Notes: a model not told the origin generated them from the letters alone. DNA of 14,213 nt from an uncultured Chloroflexota bacterium (GCA_913056415.1 CAJXNA010000023.1:1-14213), one strand, 5' to 3'; numbered from the stretch's first letter, positions 6,547 through 12,571 are shown. Made by a program: numbers and translations.

Positions 6547-8367
6547 CTACAGGGCACATTCGCCCTCGCCGCGGATGACCTCGAACAGCTCATCCTTGCC
6601 CCAGTCCATGTATACGTCTATCTCCTCACTGATGGGGCCCACCTCCTTGAACTCAGTCAGGAGAGGATCGAAGTACTTAGGCCCCACGCGGTCGATGTAG
6701 TCCAGGAATGGCTCCCCATCCTGCCGCTCGTCCATGTAGACGCTGATGATCTTCTTGATCGCCTGCGGCGTTCGCTTGGCGGGGATGCGGGCGACGCGGG
6801 TGCCGAACTTGCCGCCGCCGATGTAGTTGCCGCCGCCCAGGAAGATGTCATAGCAGGGGATCTGCGTCTGACCCGCCTTGAAGGACGAGCCCTGAAGACC
6901 GATCGCCGCTAGGTGATGCATAGCGCAGCCGTTGGGGCAGCCGCTCACCTTGATCGTGATCTCCTGCACCAGCGGGTCGTCGATGCCCATCTCCATCATT
7001 GCGTCGCGCAGGGCGTATCCCGCCCCCTGCGAGGAGGTGATGCCCATCTTGCAGCTGTCCGTCCCCGGACAGGCGACGACATCGGCGATGAGCCCGGCCT
7101 CGGCGGCGCCCAGGCCGATGGCGGTGAGCTCGGCCTGGAGCGCGGGCAGCGCGTCCTCCCGTACCCAGCGCAGGACCAGGTTCTGATTCTGCTGCGTGCG
7201 GGCGGTGCCGCCGCTGAACCGCCGCATGATCTCGGCCAGGCCGCGGAACTGCTCCGGCGAGAGGTTGCCCATGGGCACGGTTACCGTGATCGCTACGTGA
7301 CCTTCCTGCCGCTGCCGGCGCACGTTGGTCTTCAACCAGCGATCGAACTCAGGCGCTGGCTGCTGGCCGTTAACGGGCGGCTCACCGAGCGTCGGCCCCT
7401 CCGGCGCGAGTTGGGTGAGCGCCTCCATGTCTAGAGGCTCCTTGGCCCAGGGCTGGGCCAGTTCCTCATCCACCTGGCGCCGAAACTCCTCGATGCCTAT
7501 CTTCTTGATGAGGAACTTCACGCGTGCCTTGGCCATGTTCTTACGCAGGAAGTTGGGCAGACCACCCTCCTTATCGAACACCTTGAGCATCGCCTCGGTC
7601 ACGCGGATGTACTCCCCGTTCTCCACCGGCACGAAGTCGTAGATCGTGTCCGCCTGCCGGGGCATCGTGGAGAGGCCACCGCCCACGCGCAGCTCGAAGC
7701 CGCGCACCTCACGGCCGTTCTCCCGCTTCACCTTGGCGATGAAGCCCATGTCATGGAACGGAGTGCCGGCGCAGTCGCTGGCGCAGCTGGAGAAAGCGGT
7801 CTTCCACTTGCGGGGCAAGCGCTGGCAGATCGGGTTGCGCAGCATGTTTCGCGCGTAGGCGACTAGATAGGGCGTGGCGTCGAACACCTCGTCGGCGCAG
7901 GTGCCGGCGTAAGGGCAGCCGGTCACGTTGCGCACCGTATTGCCGCACGCCTCGCGCGTGGTGAGACCGACGCTGGCCAGGAGCCGCATGACGTCCGGCA
8001 CGTCGTCCAGAGGAACGAAGTGGAACTGGAAGTTCTCGCGAGTGGTGATGTGGCCGCGGCGATAGCCGGAGTACTTCTCCGCGAAGACAGCGCAGGCGTC
8101 CATCTGGTCGGCGGAGACGCCGCCGTAGGGGAGCTTCACGCGGATCATCTGGGTGTCCTCTTGGCGCTGACCGTAGATGCCGTGCATCAGGCGGAAGGGC
8201 CGAAACTCATCCAGGAGCCCTTCTTCGTCCCTGCGAAAGCGGCGGCTCTCCCGCTCAAAGTTTTCGATCTCCTCGTCCAGGATCACGAACACGCGCTCGG
8301 GCTGGAGATCAGCCGGCACAGCCGGATGTGCCTTGTGGGGTTCGCCCCGCTTCTCTTTCACCTGCAT
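6547..8367 (-). CDS. Siroheme-dependent sulfite reductase (ferredoxin type; nitrite/sulfite reductase family)
   Basis: A 606-residue single-chain siroheme/[4Fe-4S] enzyme of the NirA/SirA family with the typical internal duplication. The cluster and siroheme cysteines are C433-X5-C439 (ACPGTDSCK) and C477-X3-C481 (SGCPNGC). The N-terminal repeat holds GHITTRENFQFHFV at residues 105-118 and TGCPYAGTCADE at 149-160. By context it reduces sulfite to sulfide with six electrons, probably from ferredoxin, since no flavoprotein partner is encoded beside it. It is the first gene of the operon followed by cysH, sat and a transporter, which argues for sulfite over nitrite. The start is ATG at 8367; the ribosome-binding site is poor (GGCGGTG, 5 nt away), and no better in-frame start is visible. 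Confidence 0.94.
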   Translation of the reverse strand: MQVKEKRGEPHKAHPAVPADLQPERVFVILDEEIENFERESRRFRRDEEGLLDEFRPFRLMHGIYGQRQEDTQMIRVKLPYGGVSADQMDACAVFAEKYSGYRRGHITTRENFQFHFVPLDDVPDVMRLLASVGLTTREACGNTVRNVTGCPYAGTCADEVFDATPYLVAYARNMLRNPICQRLPRKWKTAFSSCASDCAGTPFHDMGFIAKVKRENGREVRGFELRVGGGLSTMPRQADTIYDFVPVENGEYIRVTEAMLKVFDKEGGLPNFLRKNMAKARVKFLIKKIGIEEFRRQVDEELAQPWAKEPLDMEALTQLAPEGPTLGEPPVNGQQPAPEFDRWLKTNVRRQRQEGHVAITVTVPMGNLSPEQFRGLAEIMRRFSGGTARTQQNQNLVLRWVREDALPALQAELTAIGLGAAEAGLIADVVACPGTDSCKMGITSSQGAGYALRDAMMEMGIDDPLVQEITIKVSGCPNGCAMHHLAAIGLQGSSFKAGQTQIPCYDIFLGGGNYIGGGKFGTRVARIPAKRTPQAIKKIISVYMDERQDGEPFLDYIDRVGPKYFDPLLTEFKEVGPISEEIDVYMDWGKDELFEVIRGEGECAL

Positions 8368-8404
8368 CGGAACACCGCCAGTCTAGAGCCTAGCCTGAGC
8401 TAAG

Positions 8405-8422
8405 TCTACTTTCCCGACATAG
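8405..8422 (+). promoter_or_regulatory. Candidate operator at the sulfite reductase promoter
   Basis: TCTACTTTCCCGACATAG lies just past the expected transcription start of the sulfate-reduction operon, a typical repressor position. It shares ACTTTC and GACATAG with the site upstream of the Rrf2 operon at 3351-3363, where the central CC is absent. On the minus strand it also contains the imperfect inverted repeat TACTAT-N6-AAAGTA. Confidence 0.3.
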
Positions 8423-8431
8423 TAAGTCAAG

Positions 8432-8460
8432 ATTATATCTCACTCAGGTATGGACGTCAA
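8432..8460 (-). promoter_or_regulatory. Near-consensus sigma-70-type promoter of the sulfate-reduction operon
   Basis: On the minus strand TTGACG (8460-8455), a 17-nt spacer and a perfect TATAAT (8437-8432). Transcription would begin near 8425, giving a leader of about 58 nt before the sulfite reductase start. It lies directly downstream of the 30-bp palindrome that closes the preceding gene. Confidence 0.75.
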
Positions 8461-8476
8461 CCCCGCAAGACATCAA

Positions 8477-8506
8477 CAGGCCCCCCGATCCGGATCGGGG
8501 GGCCTG
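8477..8506 (-). terminator. Perfect 30-bp palindrome, probable terminator of the small gene at 8526-8831
   Basis: CAGGCCCCCCGATCC (8477-8491) is immediately followed by its exact reverse complement GGATCGGGGGGCCTG (8492-8506). As RNA this folds into a very stable hairpin with a minimal loop, 19 nt after the stop of the minus-strand gene upstream. The following minus-strand sequence (TTGATGTCTTG) is only weakly T-rich, so termination may be inefficient or factor-assisted. Confidence 0.55.
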
Positions 8507-8525
8507 CTCGCTGCGCGTTACCTAT

Positions 8526-8831
8526 CTAACTCGCGCGAGTAGTAAGCTTATGTGATATCAGTTGAGCCCGCAGCTCCTCCATGAACTCTACCGTGATCGG
8601 CGGCGCTGCGGCCTCCTGCCTGAGCTGCTGGACAATATCCAGGAGAGGCCGTATCTCCTCTTCCATCTCCGGGTAACGGCCGGCCAGGGCGTCCATATCC
8701 ACTTTCCCCTGCTCCATCGCCTGCAGGCACTCCTCCAAGGCGCGAACGAGAGCCAACTCACCCGTCGTCCTCAGCTCTCTGACACCGGGCAGGGGCATGA
8801 TCTCCCTTTTCATCGCGCCCAAAGTAACCAT
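8526..8831 (-). CDS. Small protein of unknown function (ECL...RYPE...IRPLL pattern)
   Basis: At most 101 residues, largely helical and rich in Glu and Leu, with no membrane segment or signal peptide. The core ALEECLQAMEQG...LAGRYPEMEEEIRPLLDIV resembles a short motif that I recall from the N-terminal part of many uncharacterised and anti-sigma-like Chloroflexota proteins (ECL...G......RYPE...ELRPLL). Here it stands alone, without the membrane and C-terminal parts. The start is uncertain: ATG codons occur at 8831, 8813 and 8798. The last has AAAGG about 6 nt upstream and would give 90 residues. It is flanked by a candidate promoter and a strong hairpin, so it is probably its own transcription unit. 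I do not assign a function. Confidence 0.6.
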   Translation of the reverse strand: MVTLGAMKREIMPLPGVRELRTTGELALVRALEECLQAMEQGKVDMDALAGRYPEMEEEIRPLLDIVQQLRQEAAAPPITVEFMEELRAQLISHKLTTRAS

Positions 8832-8850
8832 AAAGCGATAACAATGTCAA
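8822..8850 (-). promoter_or_regulatory. Weak candidate promoter for the 8526-8831 gene
   Basis: A perfect TTGACA (8850-8845) stands at the right distance from TTACTT/TACTTT around 8827-8821, but this -10 is poor. If it is used, the first ATG at 8831 would be upstream of the transcript and the start would be at 8813 or 8798. An alternative pair is TTGGGA with TGTTAT, 17 nt apart, slightly upstream. Confidence 0.25.
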
Positions 8851-9028
8851 GTAATAACCATCCCAATGTGGAAAAGATTGCCCAAAATGTTGAAACGCCT
8901 GTGGAAAACAGGTGCCAGCTAGCCCACCCTCTCACACACACAGACACACCTGCTCTACTGGCGGAAGATGCCCCAGATCGCCACCCGGACGCTGGAACGA
9001 GGACTACCTACAGTCCAGCTTCGACCGA
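8851..9028. other. Non-coding stretch between the CysO-like gene and the small 8526 gene
   Basis: I see no convincing gene. It holds two copies of TGTGGAAAA (8867-8875 and 8900-8908; TTTTCCACA on the minus strand, matching the loose DnaA-box consensus TTWTNCACA). It also holds a small hairpin CCTGT/ACAGG around the second copy and a CA-rich run near 8932-8949. No clear U-tailed terminator follows the CysO-like gene. Confidence 0.5.
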
Positions 9029-9304
9029 TCAGCCTCCGGCCACCGCCGGCACGATGCTCACCTCATCCCCCGCCTTCAGAGCGGTCTCCAGGCCGGCCAG
9101 GAAGCGAACGTCCTCACCGTTGACGTAGACGTTCACGAAACGACGCAGCTCCCCCGCCTCGTCGCACAGCCGCTCCTTCAGCCCCGGATACTGCCCTTCC
9201 AGCGCGTTGATGCAGGCCATCAGCGTATCGCCATCGCCGCTCACAACGTCCAGTTCGTTGGTCAGCTTGCGCAGTGGTGTGGGGATCCGTACGGTTACGC
9301 TCAT
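9029..9304 (-). CDS. CysO-type sulfur carrier protein ending in Gly-Gly
   Basis: A 91-residue ubiquitin-like carrier close to mycobacterial CysO: MSVTVRIPTPLRKLT at the start, LEGQYPGLKERL at residues 35-46, RRFVNVYVNGEDVRFLAGLET at 54-74 and the tail SIVPAVAGG at 83-91. CysO ends in the same way. The family carries sulfur as a C-terminal thiocarboxylate to a PLP enzyme. The ATG at 9304 follows GGGAG with a 6-nt gap, and the gene starts 20 nt after the GIY-YIG gene. It is the third carrier domain in the window and the only one away from the E1-like enzyme. It lies in the SAM-riboswitch gene group, which suggests a role in homocysteine or methionine formation. Its E1 would have to be the fusion protein encoded at 714-1805 or one elsewhere in the genome. 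Confidence 0.92.
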   Translation of the reverse strand: MSVTVRIPTPLRKLTNELDVVSGDGDTLMACINALEGQYPGLKERLCDEAGELRRFVNVYVNGEDVRFLAGLETALKAGDEVSIVPAVAGG

Positions 9305-9324
9305 CTACGACTCCCTCATGATCG

Positions 9325-10197
9325 TTAGGCAGCCTCCGGACCGAGACGGTTTGCCGCCCGCCTGAACACTGCCCTCGCGTCCTTGACCGTCGAGTAGTAA
9401 AGATGATTGGCATTCGCCGCCAAATTCAGCGGCGGCTCCATCAGTGCGATGACCTCGTCTTCCCGAAGCCAAGGGTGACGGGTCACACACCATGTAAGAC
9501 GAAGATGCTCCCCTTGCCACCTTGACAGCAGACGGTTCTCCTTCGTCGGTAGCACAACCTTGGTCGCCGACCTCACCGGGTGCAGCCCCAACTCCTCTAA
9601 CAAAAGCGAGGCCAGCGTGAAGCGAAACGTGCTTGACCCAGTGTTCCCCGTCAAGTGGTTCCCAATGACCCTCGACCTGATGGTCGCGGACGATCCAGGC
9701 CCATTGGGAGCAATGCCCACGTAGAAGAGGACCAAGCCCACCTCGGGATCAGGGTGAGGGTTCGGAGGAAAACCTCCAATGGAGCCCGGAGTCGCCCACC
9801 ACGCGTACAAGCCGGGTTTCCGTGGGAGCCCTTCCCGCTCGTGGGGAAGCTGGGCCTGATCAACTGATGCTGGCCGTCCCTGCAAGGCCCTAACGATCTC
9901 CTCGACCGACTTGCTGGCGTCCTCCGCGACAGCAGCCCCGGCCTCATGTCCCCTATCACCTCGCGACAGTTCCGTCCTTGGCGCACGGGACGCAGGGCCC
10001 GAACGGGCCTGTACTCGCCCAAGCGTCGGGTCGAACCTCGTTCTGGCTATCGCTACCTGAGCATGCGTCAGGTACCAGTTCGTGCCACGCTCGCTTTCGC
10101 CGCGCGGAAACCGTTTGCGCAGCCAAGCACGTAGCGTCTTCCCTGAGATCACCAACTCCGCCGCAAGTTCCTCCGGTGGCTTTTCGTCACACGCCAT
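9325..10197 (-). CDS. GIY-YIG-family nuclease-like protein
   Basis: A 290-residue protein. Residues 16-55 (SGKTLRAWLRKRFPR, then WYLTHAQVAIARTRF) look like a small DNA-binding or helix-turn-helix domain, and 60-115 is a low-complexity linker. Residues 127-260 carry a divergent GIY-YIG domain: GLY at 129-131, YVG at 159-161, candidate catalytic R174/R176 with H181 in TIRSRVIGNHL, and E254/N258 in MEPPLN. Family members cut DNA in repair, restriction or homing. The ATG at 10197 follows AGGAGG (10214-10209) at a rather long 11-nt spacing. It sits between the NIL and CysO-like genes but after a terminator-like hairpin. It looks functionally unrelated to sulfur metabolism and may be an insertion. 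Target and role are unknown. Confidence 0.75.
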   Translation of the reverse strand: MACDEKPPEELAAELVISGKTLRAWLRKRFPRGESERGTNWYLTHAQVAIARTRFDPTLGRVQARSGPASRAPRTELSRGDRGHEAGAAVAEDASKSVEEIVRALQGRPASVDQAQLPHEREGLPRKPGLYAWWATPGSIGGFPPNPHPDPEVGLVLFYVGIAPNGPGSSATIRSRVIGNHLTGNTGSSTFRFTLASLLLEELGLHPVRSATKVVLPTKENRLLSRWQGEHLRLTWCVTRHPWLREDEVIALMEPPLNLAANANHLYYSTVKDARAVFRRAANRLGPEAA

Positions 10198-10232
10198 CCA
10201 GATATCCGCCTCCTACACATTCTCCATGTGCA

Positions 10233-10256
10233 CTAAGAAAGCCATCCCGCTGGCTT
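10233..10256 (-). terminator. Terminator-like hairpin after the NIL gene
   Basis: On the minus strand AAGCCA, loop GCGGGA, TGGCTT, then TCTTAG. The 6-bp stem and short T-rich tail, between the NIL stop (10302) and the GIY-YIG start (10197), could end or attenuate the riboswitch-controlled transcript. Readthrough would be needed for the CysO-like gene to share that control. Confidence 0.45.
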
Positions 10257-10301
10257 GAGGCCGCCGCTCTAATCTCCAACATCCAACATCGGGTTCCTCT
10301 A

Positions 10302-10544
10302 CTACCCTTCCACGATATCTCCAGCCACAGGGTCCACCCTGACGCCCTGCTCCACCACCCACTGCACCCCCCGCTCAATCTCCTCCATCTCACCCTCCAG
10401 CTCCAGCACCACCCAACCGCGGTCCTCCGTGACGTCAGCGCGGCGGATGTTAGTCACCAGATTGAAGTCGCGGCCCAGCCGCCAGATGACAGGCTCCTTG
10501 ATCATCTCCTGGGCGAAAGTGAACTTTACTCGTTGCTTGGCCAA
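10302..10544 (-). CDS. Stand-alone NIL-domain protein
   Basis: An 80-residue protein made up of a single NIL domain: VIWRLGRDFNLVTNIRRADV at residues 19-38, then GWVVLELEG at 43-51 and a closing helix and strand EQGVRVDPV at 65-73. NIL is a small ferredoxin-like fold first noted at the C-terminus of the methionine ABC transporter ATPase MetN, where it binds methionine. NIL proteins also take part in the DUF39 homocysteine pathway of methanogens and some sulfate reducers. The start is TTG at 10544, with AGGAG (10555-10551) 6 nt upstream and overlapping the stop of the threonine-synthase-like gene. Tight coupling to that gene, and a SAM riboswitch upstream, suggest either allosteric methionine sensing or sulfur transfer for homocysteine synthesis. 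Confidence 0.88.
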   Translation of the reverse strand: MAKQRVKFTFAQEMIKEPVIWRLGRDFNLVTNIRRADVTEDRGWVVLELEGEMEEIERGVQWVVEQGVRVDPVAGDIVEG

Positions 10545-10553
10545 TATGATCTC

Positions 10554-11807
10554 CTACTTCCGGGCCGCCGGCAAAGCGCTGGCCTGCTCACTAAACGCGT
10601 TCTCGAAAGAGGCGATGTTCGGCTGCACAGCCAGGGCGGGCTTCAGCCGCGGCGCGACCGCCTCCTGAGTCTTGAGGCCGGCGCCCGTGATGAACGCCAC
10701 CGCCAGCTCTTGGGGATCGACAAGCCCCCGCTCGACCAGGCGCCTTAGTCCGGCGATCACTACCCCGCCCGCCGTCTCCGCGAAGATGCCTTCCGTCTCC
10801 GCCAACAGCTTGATCCCCTCCACCACCTCATCGTCGCTGACGGCCACGCCCTGCCCGCCCGACTGAGACATCACCTTGAGAGCATGGTAGCCGTCCGCGG
10901 GGTTGCCGATCGCCAGAGACTTGGCGATGGTGTTCGGCTTCTGGGGCTTGATATCGAAGCTCTGCCGCTCCCAGGCCTCCACTATGGGCGAGCAGCCCGC
11001 AGCCTGCGCGCCGCTCATCCTCGTCCCCCGCCACTCCACCAACCCCAGCCAGGCCAGCTCCTTCAGCCCCTTGTATATCTTGGTGTAAAGGGAGCCGCTG
11101 GCCAGGGGCACGATGCAGTGATCGGGCGATCGCCAGCCCAACTGCTCGCACACCTCGTAGGCCAGCGTCTTGCTGCCTTCCGAATAGTAGGGCCGCATGT
11201 TGATGTTGACGAACGCCCAGGGGTGTTTGTCGGACAGCTCGCTGCACAGCCGGTTCACTTCGTCGTAGCTGCCGTCCACCGCCACCAGGGTGGGGCCGTA
11301 CACGCTGGAGCCGACGATCTTCCCCTGCTCGAGGTCGGCAGGGATAAAGACGATAGCGTCCATGCCGGCGCGGGCGGCGTGAGCGGCGACGCTGTTGGCC
11401 AGGTTGCCGGTGGAGGCGCAGGCAAGAGTGTCGAACTCGAACTCACGCGCCTTTGTGACAGCAAGAGAGACAACGCGATCCTTGAACGACCAGGTTGGGT
11501 TCTGACAATCGTTCTTGAGGTACAGCCGCTCCAGGCCCAGAAGCCGTCCCAGTTGAGAAGCCCTGATCAGGGGGGTGTAGCCGGTGCCGATATCGACGGC
11601 CGCCTCCGCCGTGACCGGCAAAAGGTCGGCGTAGCGCCACATGGACAGCGGCCCCCGCTCGATCCGCTCCCGGGTCAGCGTGCGCCTCAGCGCCTCGTAG
11701 TCGTAGAAAACCTCCAGCGGGCCGAAACAGAACTCGCAGACGTGTATCGGGTCCAGGGGATAGACCCGGCCGCACTCCCTGCATCTTAGATTCTTAGCGA
11801 ATGACAT
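10554..11807 (-). CDS. Threonine-synthase-like PLP enzyme under SAM riboswitch control
   Basis: A 417-residue fold-type II PLP enzyme most like threonine synthase, which converts O-phosphohomoserine to threonine. An N-terminal zinc ribbon (C9, C12, C24, C27) is followed by GYTPLIRASQLG at residues 76-87, PLP lysine K109 in NPTWSFKDRVV, STGN at 132-135, PLASGSLYTK at 234-243 and EGIFAETAGG at 339-348. The usual lysine loop of threonine synthase is NPTGSFKDRG; here W106 replaces G and V112 replaces the following G. The ATG at 11807 follows GGAGGA (11821-11816) with 8-nt spacing. It is the first gene after the SAM-I riboswitch and is followed 9 nt later by a NIL gene. Automated annotation would call it thrC, but context points to methionine. 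A homocysteine-forming O-phosphohomoserine sulfhydrylase is my hypothesis. Confidence 0.85.
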   Translation of the reverse strand: MSFAKNLRCRECGRVYPLDPIHVCEFCFGPLEVFYDYEALRRTLTRERIERGPLSMWRYADLLPVTAEAAVDIGTGYTPLIRASQLGRLLGLERLYLKNDCQNPTWSFKDRVVSLAVTKAREFEFDTLACASTGNLANSVAAHAARAGMDAIVFIPADLEQGKIVGSSVYGPTLVAVDGSYDEVNRLCSELSDKHPWAFVNINMRPYYSEGSKTLAYEVCEQLGWRSPDHCIVPLASGSLYTKIYKGLKELAWLGLVEWRGTRMSGAQAAGCSPIVEAWERQSFDIKPQKPNTIAKSLAIGNPADGYHALKVMSQSGGQGVAVSDDEVVEGIKLLAETEGIFAETAGGVVIAGLRRLVERGLVDPQELAVAFITGAGLKTQEAVAPRLKPALAVQPNIASFENAFSEQASALPAARK

Positions 11808-11821
11808 GACAGCGATCCTCC

Positions 11822-12009
11822 GGCTTCTAATCGTTAGCCGTGATGGGCCTCCCCTCCCCCGGCTCTCCCGGGGTGGAGGCCCGCAGCATCGCCATCATTC
11901 CGGCTTCCCCAACCGACCTCAAAGCAATCGAACAGGCATCCCCTGCCGGAGACGGATGGGCCTCCAGCGCGAATCCTCGTGCTACCACACTATCCCTACA
12001 GTTGATCAT
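11822..12009 (-). other. Second leader segment between the riboswitch terminator and the threonine-synthase-like gene
   Basis: This 188-nt stretch is unusually long for the space after a riboswitch terminator. It holds an ORF of 60 codons (ATG at 12009, TAG at 11829-11827) without a ribosome-binding site and without the strong GC-ending codon preference of the neighbours. It also holds a GC-rich hairpin at 11845-11882 (arms GGGCCTCC / GGAGGCCC, with further pairing inside) just ahead of the ribosome-binding site. I do not recognise the ORF and consider it probably non-coding. Confidence 0.4.
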
Positions 12010-12051
12010 AAGTAAAAAGAAGACCTCTTCCGTCTGAATGGAGAAGAGGCC
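12010..12051 (-). terminator. Intrinsic terminator of the SAM riboswitch
   Basis: On the minus strand GGCCTCTTC (12051-12043), a 12-nt loop and GAAGAGGTC (12030-12022) form a 9-bp stem with one G-U pair. TTCTTTTT follows directly. It begins 5 nt after the 3' strand of riboswitch helix P1, the standard place for a SAM-controlled expression platform. Confidence 0.85.
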
Positions 12052-12056
12052 ACCTA

Positions 12057-12175
12057 CTCCCTTATCGTCCTCCCGCCTCAGGCGGGAGTCGGCGTTGGCA
12101 CCGTTATCCCCCACTAATCGGGGAACCGGTTGCCGGGCTTCACAGGGCCGTTCCCTCCACCTCTCTGGATAAGAG
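12057..12175 (-). promoter_or_regulatory. SAM-I (S-box) riboswitch aptamer
   Basis: Minus-strand landmarks match the S-box consensus in order: CTCTTATCCAGAGAGG, GTGGAGGGAACGGCCC, TGTGAAGCCCGGCAACC, then GGTGCCAACGCC, a GC-rich P4 hairpin (TCCCGCC/GGCGGGA) and GACGATAAGGGAG. P1 pairs CTCTTATC (12175-12168) with GATAAGGG (12066-12059). S-adenosylmethionine binding stabilises P1 and allows the terminator immediately downstream, so high SAM should shut off the threonine-synthase-like and NIL genes. The landmarks are read directly; the regulatory logic is that of the family. Confidence 0.95.
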
Positions 12176-12196
12176 CGTATTCAATTGTTCGATGGG

Positions 12197-12226
12197 ATGC
12201 TAGCACAGAGATAGAAGCAGTGTCAA
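12197..12226 (-). promoter_or_regulatory. Promoter of the SAM-riboswitch operon
   Basis: On the minus strand a perfect TTGACA (12226-12221), an 18-nt spacer, and TAGCAT (12202-12197) preceded by TGC, an extended -10. Transcription would start near 12190, about 15 nt before helix P1 of the riboswitch. Confidence 0.7.
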
Positions 12227-12250
12227 CGCGGAGCCGCGACTGATGTGAAC

Positions 12251-12571
12251 CTAGGCGCTGCGGCCGACCATTTCAGGCTCGCGGGATGCCTGCTTAATCA
12301 GATCGTCCAAAACGACGCGCAGGCTGAACCCTTTCAACACCGGGTGCTTGAAGGGAGCATCCAGGTTCACACTGTAGTGGTGACGGCGCCCATCCTTGCG
12401 GATGTCCAGCATATCCGCCCTTCTAAGGTCGCCAATGACCCCCCAGACGGTACGCCTGGTTAGCGACATCGCCTCGGCTATCTCTTTGATCGTGCAGTTG
12501 GGATTGACGGCAACGTAAAAGAGGATCGAGCCGTGGCTGGAAACTAGATACCAATTGTTTTCTATAGTCAT
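12251..12571 (-). CDS. Small winged-helix transcriptional regulator
   Basis: A 106-residue winged helix-turn-helix protein: SSHGSILFYVAVNPNCTIKE at residues 11-30, recognition-helix region MSLTRRTVWGVIGDLRRADML at 35-55 and wing RKDGRRHHYSVN at 58-69, ending with a helix. It resembles MarR/ArsR-like one-domain regulators and shows no ligand or metal motif, so its signal is unknown. The ATG at 12571 was chosen because the recognisable domain begins right after it. A longer form from 12616 would add 15 residues that do not look conserved. No Shine-Dalgarno sequence is visible. A TACTAT at 12581-12576 lies so close to the ATG that a leaderless message is possible. It lies just upstream of, and in the same direction as, the riboswitch operon, which has its own promoter. 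Confidence 0.8.
   Translation of the reverse strand: MTIENNWYLVSSHGSILFYVAVNPNCTIKEIAEAMSLTRRTVWGVIGDLRRADMLDIRKDGRRHHYSVNLDAPFKHPVLKGFSLRVVLDDLIKQASREPEMVGRSA

Noticed and set aside
8932..8949. CA-rich run as a microsatellite or repeat array
   Set aside because: It is short, interrupted and single; no sign of a functional repeat.
10216..10230. CACAT-GGAGA-ATGTG inverted repeat upstream of the GIY-YIG gene as an operator
   Set aside because: The arms are only 5 bp and the repeat is not found elsewhere in the window, so chance is a sufficient explanation.
10554..11807. Plain assignment as thrC, threonine synthase
   Set aside because: The fold and overall similarity fit, but the altered lysine loop, SAM riboswitch and NIL neighbour make the plain name misleading; it is left without a gene symbol.
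12057..12175. T-box leader as an explanation for the structured RNA ahead of the threonine-synthase-like gene
   Set aside because: The T-box antiterminator bulge sequence is absent, while all S-box (SAM-I) landmarks occur in the right order.
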